The notes under the pieces: model-generated | The model's database searches: none | What the model saw: the letters and a program-made list of their open reading frames with translations, nothing else | Told to the model about the DNA's origin: nothing | Program-made: the position numbers and the translations under genes | Part shown: positions 62,033 through 64,000 of the stretch, in pieces | Layout: every line of letters starts with the position of its first letter | Numbering within the stretch: position 1 is the first letter of the stretch | Origin: Phycisphaerae bacterium | GTDB taxonomy: Bacteria; Planctomycetota; Phycisphaerae; Phycisphaerales; Phycisphaeraceae | Length of the DNA: 64,000 nucleotides | NCBI GenBank assembly: GCA_030425705.1 | Contig: JAUHZU010000002.1 | Location: forward strand, 1 to 64,000 | Reading direction: 5' to 3'

Positions 62033-63961
62033 ATGTCCGTCGCCGTGGTGGTCCAGAGCGAGTCGGAGGCGTCGGCCCTGGTGGGCTGGGCGTGGCAGGT
62101 CGCGCGGGCGCGGGCCTCGGATGTCAAGGTGTTCTGGCTGGCGGGCAACGGCGGGAAGGACGCGGCGGAGCACGACCCGACGGCGGTCGCGGTCCGCGCG
62201 GCGGTGAGCGAGGTGGTCGATGGGCACGCCCGGCTGGTCGCGGCGCTCGCCGACCAGCAGGCCTCCGGCGAAGCGGCCAAGCCGGCGGGCCCGGAACGCG
62301 TCCCGGAGTTTGAGCTGGTCGCGATCGCGGGCCAGGACCCGGCGGACGGTGTGCTCGCGGCGCTGGCGGAGCACGGCACCAAGCTGCTGATCGTCGCCAA
62401 GCACAAGGTCGACCGGGCGGTCGAGTCGCTGCCGGCCCGGCTGTTCCGCGAGGCGAGGTGCACGGTCCTGCTGCTGCGGCCCGGCGCTTCGGCCGGGCAG
62501 CGCAGCGGACGCATCCTCGTGCCCACGGCCGGGGGCCCGCACGCGACCGAGGCACTCAAGCTCGCCGACACCCTCACCCTGCTGCCCGAGGCGACCTGCG
62601 GCATCGACCAGCAGAAGCCCGGCGGGGTGGACGCGCTGTTCGTCGAGCCCAACGTCGGGCCCGAGGCCCAGGCCGTCGGCGAGCAGATCCTCGGCAAAGC
62701 GATCCGCAAGGCGATCGGCGACCCGTCCAGCCACCCGAAGGTGCGCCCGGTCGTCCACCTCGCGCCGGAGTTCCGCCAGGGCATCGCGGAGGTCGCGCAG
62801 GACGGGGGGTACGACCTGGTTCTCGTCGGCGCGACGAACCACTGGCACGCCCGGCGCGCGCTGTTCGGCTCGGTGCCGGACAAGCTGATCAACGACCCGC
62901 AGAGCGCATTGACCGTCGGCGTGGTGCGGCAGGCGCTGCCGTGGATGGAGGCGGCGAGCGAGGCGATCCGCGGCCGGCTGCAGCAGCTCATCCCGCAGCT
63001 CGAACGGGCCGACCGCATCGACCTGGTCGAGCGGGTGCAGCAGGCCAGCGCGTGGAACGTTGACTTCGTCGCGCTGATCTGCCTGTCGACGCTGATCGCC
63101 ACGCTGGGGCTGATGCAGAACTCGGTGGCGGTGGTGATCGGCGCGATGCTGGTCGCGCCGCTGATGACGCCCCTGATCGGCTGCGGGCTGTCGGTCGTGC
63201 AGGGCAACGGCCTGCTGATCCGTGAGGCGTCGCGTTCGGTCTTGCTGGGGTTCCTGCTCGCGATCGCGATCGCGTTCGCGATGGGCGAGCTGATCCCCCA
63301 CGCCGGGCTGACGCCGCAGATGCTCGCGCGCGGCCAGCCGAACCTGCTGGACCTGGGCGTGGCGTTTGTCTCGGGTATCGCGGCGGCCTATGCGACGGCT
63401 CGCCCGACGCTGTCGGGCGCGCTGCCGGGTGTGGCGATCGCCGCGGCGCTGGTCCCGCCGATCTCGACCTCGGGCGTCGCGCTGGCGCATGGCGACTGGG
63501 TGACCTCTGCGGGTGCGGCGCTCCTGTTCCTGACCAACATCGTCGCCATCGTGCTGGGCGCCGCGATTGCGCTCTACGCGGTGGGCATGCAGGCCGCGCA
63601 CCTGCATAGCAGCAAGAAGCGATGGACCCGCCACGCGGTGATGTCGCTGATCATGGTGGTGGTGCTGCTGGGCGTGCCGCTGTGCTACTGGCTGTATGCT
63701 TCGCTCCCGCAGCACCGCATCCCTGACGCGCTCCGCGAGCGCATCGCCGAGCACGTCGAGCAGCACAGCGACTGCATGTTCGACTCGATCGCGTCGGCCG
63801 GCGTCGACGACGGGGAGCTGCGGGTCGAGATGGTCGTGCAGTGCCCCGTGGCGGTGGACCGCGCGTTGGCGGACGAGGTGGACGCGATGCTGGAGGACCA
63901 CTTCGGCCGCGCCTGCCGGGTACGCGTGGTTACGCACCTGGTCACCGAGTCGGGGCGGTAG
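62033..63961 (+). CDS. universal-stress-protein/DUF389 membrane protein
   Basis: 642 residues. Residues 1-300: two tandem UspA-like halves, the first ending LLIVAKHKVDRAVESLPARLFREARCTV (cut), the second with LVLVGATNHWHARRALFGSVPD. Residues about 320-560: DUF389 membrane domain with NVDFVALICLSTLIATLGLM, NSVAVVIGAMLVAPLMTPLI, LPGVAIAAALVPPISTSGVA and a run of further helices. A cytoplasmic or periplasmic tail has HSDCMFDSIASAG. The fusion of Usp and DUF389 is known in several phyla; transport of a small molecule under stress control is a guess. Confidence 0.88.
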   Translation: MSVAVVVQSESEASALVGWAWQVARARASDVKVFWLAGNGGKDAAEHDPTAVAVRAAVSEVVDGHARLVAALADQQASGEAAKPAGPERVPEFELVAIAGQDPADGVLAALAEHGTKLLIVAKHKVDRAVESLPARLFREARCTVLLLRPGASAGQRSGRILVPTAGGPHATEALKLADTLTLLPEATCGIDQQKPGGVDALFVEPNVGPEAQAVGEQILGKAIRKAIGDPSSHPKVRPVVHLAPEFRQGIAEVAQDGGYDLVLVGATNHWHARRALFGSVPDKLINDPQSALTVGVVRQALPWMEAASEAIRGRLQQLIPQLERADRIDLVERVQQASAWNVDFVALICLSTLIATLGLMQNSVAVVIGAMLVAPLMTPLIGCGLSVVQGNGLLIREASRSVLLGFLLAIAIAFAMGELIPHAGLTPQMLARGQPNLLDLGVAFVSGIAAAYATARPTLSGALPGVAIAAALVPPISTSGVALAHGDWVTSAGAALLFLTNIVAIVLGAAIALYAVGMQAAHLHSSKKRWTRHAVMSLIMVVVLLGVPLCYWLYASLPQHRIPDALRERIAEHVEQHSDCMFDSIASAGVDDGELRVEMVVQCPVAVDRALADEVDAMLEDHFGRACRVRVVTHLVTESGR

Positions 63962-64000
63962 GCGAGACGCGGGGCGGCCGCCCTACCCGAGCGCCGCGAT

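Overview
The window is GC-rich bacterial chromosome that most resembles a planctomycete of the Phycisphaerae type. This is an inference from content: two PEP-CTERM proteins with a PEP motif, a hydrophobic stretch and a terminal Arg cluster; a dockerin-like Asp-rich repeat protein; a long MoxR/DUF58/BatA-type operon with Gln-rich giant membrane proteins and a toroid (squalene-cyclase-repeat) protein; a GT3 glycogen synthase; and Tat-exported sugar isomerase-like proteins. I found no rRNA, tRNA, CRISPR array, transposase or phage genes.

Layout. 1-9 kb: the tail of a dockerin/Thr-Pro-rich protein, a small membrane protein, an RTX-type calcium-repeat protein, a TPR protein, an MscS channel, a DUF4345-like membrane protein and a PBP4-type carboxypeptidase. 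9-17 kb: two PEP-CTERM proteins flank a tandem pair of flavin-dependent halogenases. They are followed by a 903-residue fusion of phosphodiesterase, TPR and sulfotransferase. 17-35 kb (minus strand): moxR, DUF58, BatA-like, vWA/GATase-like, a 1272-residue Gln-rich membrane protein, a Gln/Gly-rich secreted protein, a toroid protein and a C-terminal beta-domain protein. Most junctions overlap by 1-4 bases, and ppk1 lies downstream. A 609-bp cassette with 32-bp inverted terminal repeats interrupts this operon between moxR and DUF58 and carries one small, AT-richer gene. 34.6-37.7 kb: mutM (fpg) and dnaA flank about 500 bp of non-coding DNA with an AT-rich patch and two near-consensus DnaA boxes, a candidate origin.

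37.7-49.5 kb: sugar isomerase-like proteins, a pilin-like membrane protein, a GAF-SpoIIE phosphatase, SlyX, a sialate O-acetylesterase-like enzyme, GT3 glycogen synthase, an ankyrin protein, a TauE/SafE permease, a thioredoxin-like protein and a KefB-type antiporter. 49.6-64 kb: an unknown secreted protein, a SLC13-type transporter, a PhyH dioxygenase, a UbiB-like kinase, dihydrolipoamide dehydrogenase, a secreted protein with six 16-residue CxxC repeats, a diguanylate cyclase, a YmdB-type phosphodiesterase, NrdR, a GH18-like membrane-anchored protein and a UspA-DUF389 membrane protein.

Cross-cutting observations. At least eight genes have a TAnnnT -10-like hexamer 6-8 bases before the start codon and no usable Shine-Dalgarno sequence, which suggests leaderless mRNAs. 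Several large palindromic intergenic repeats (32.85/33.4, 35.9, 41.1 and 55.6 kb) have the character of dispersed REP/MITE-like elements. The best candidates for an undescribed system are the inverted-repeat cassette in the moxR operon, the CxxC-repeat protein, and the halogenase/sulfotransferase-fusion neighbourhood.
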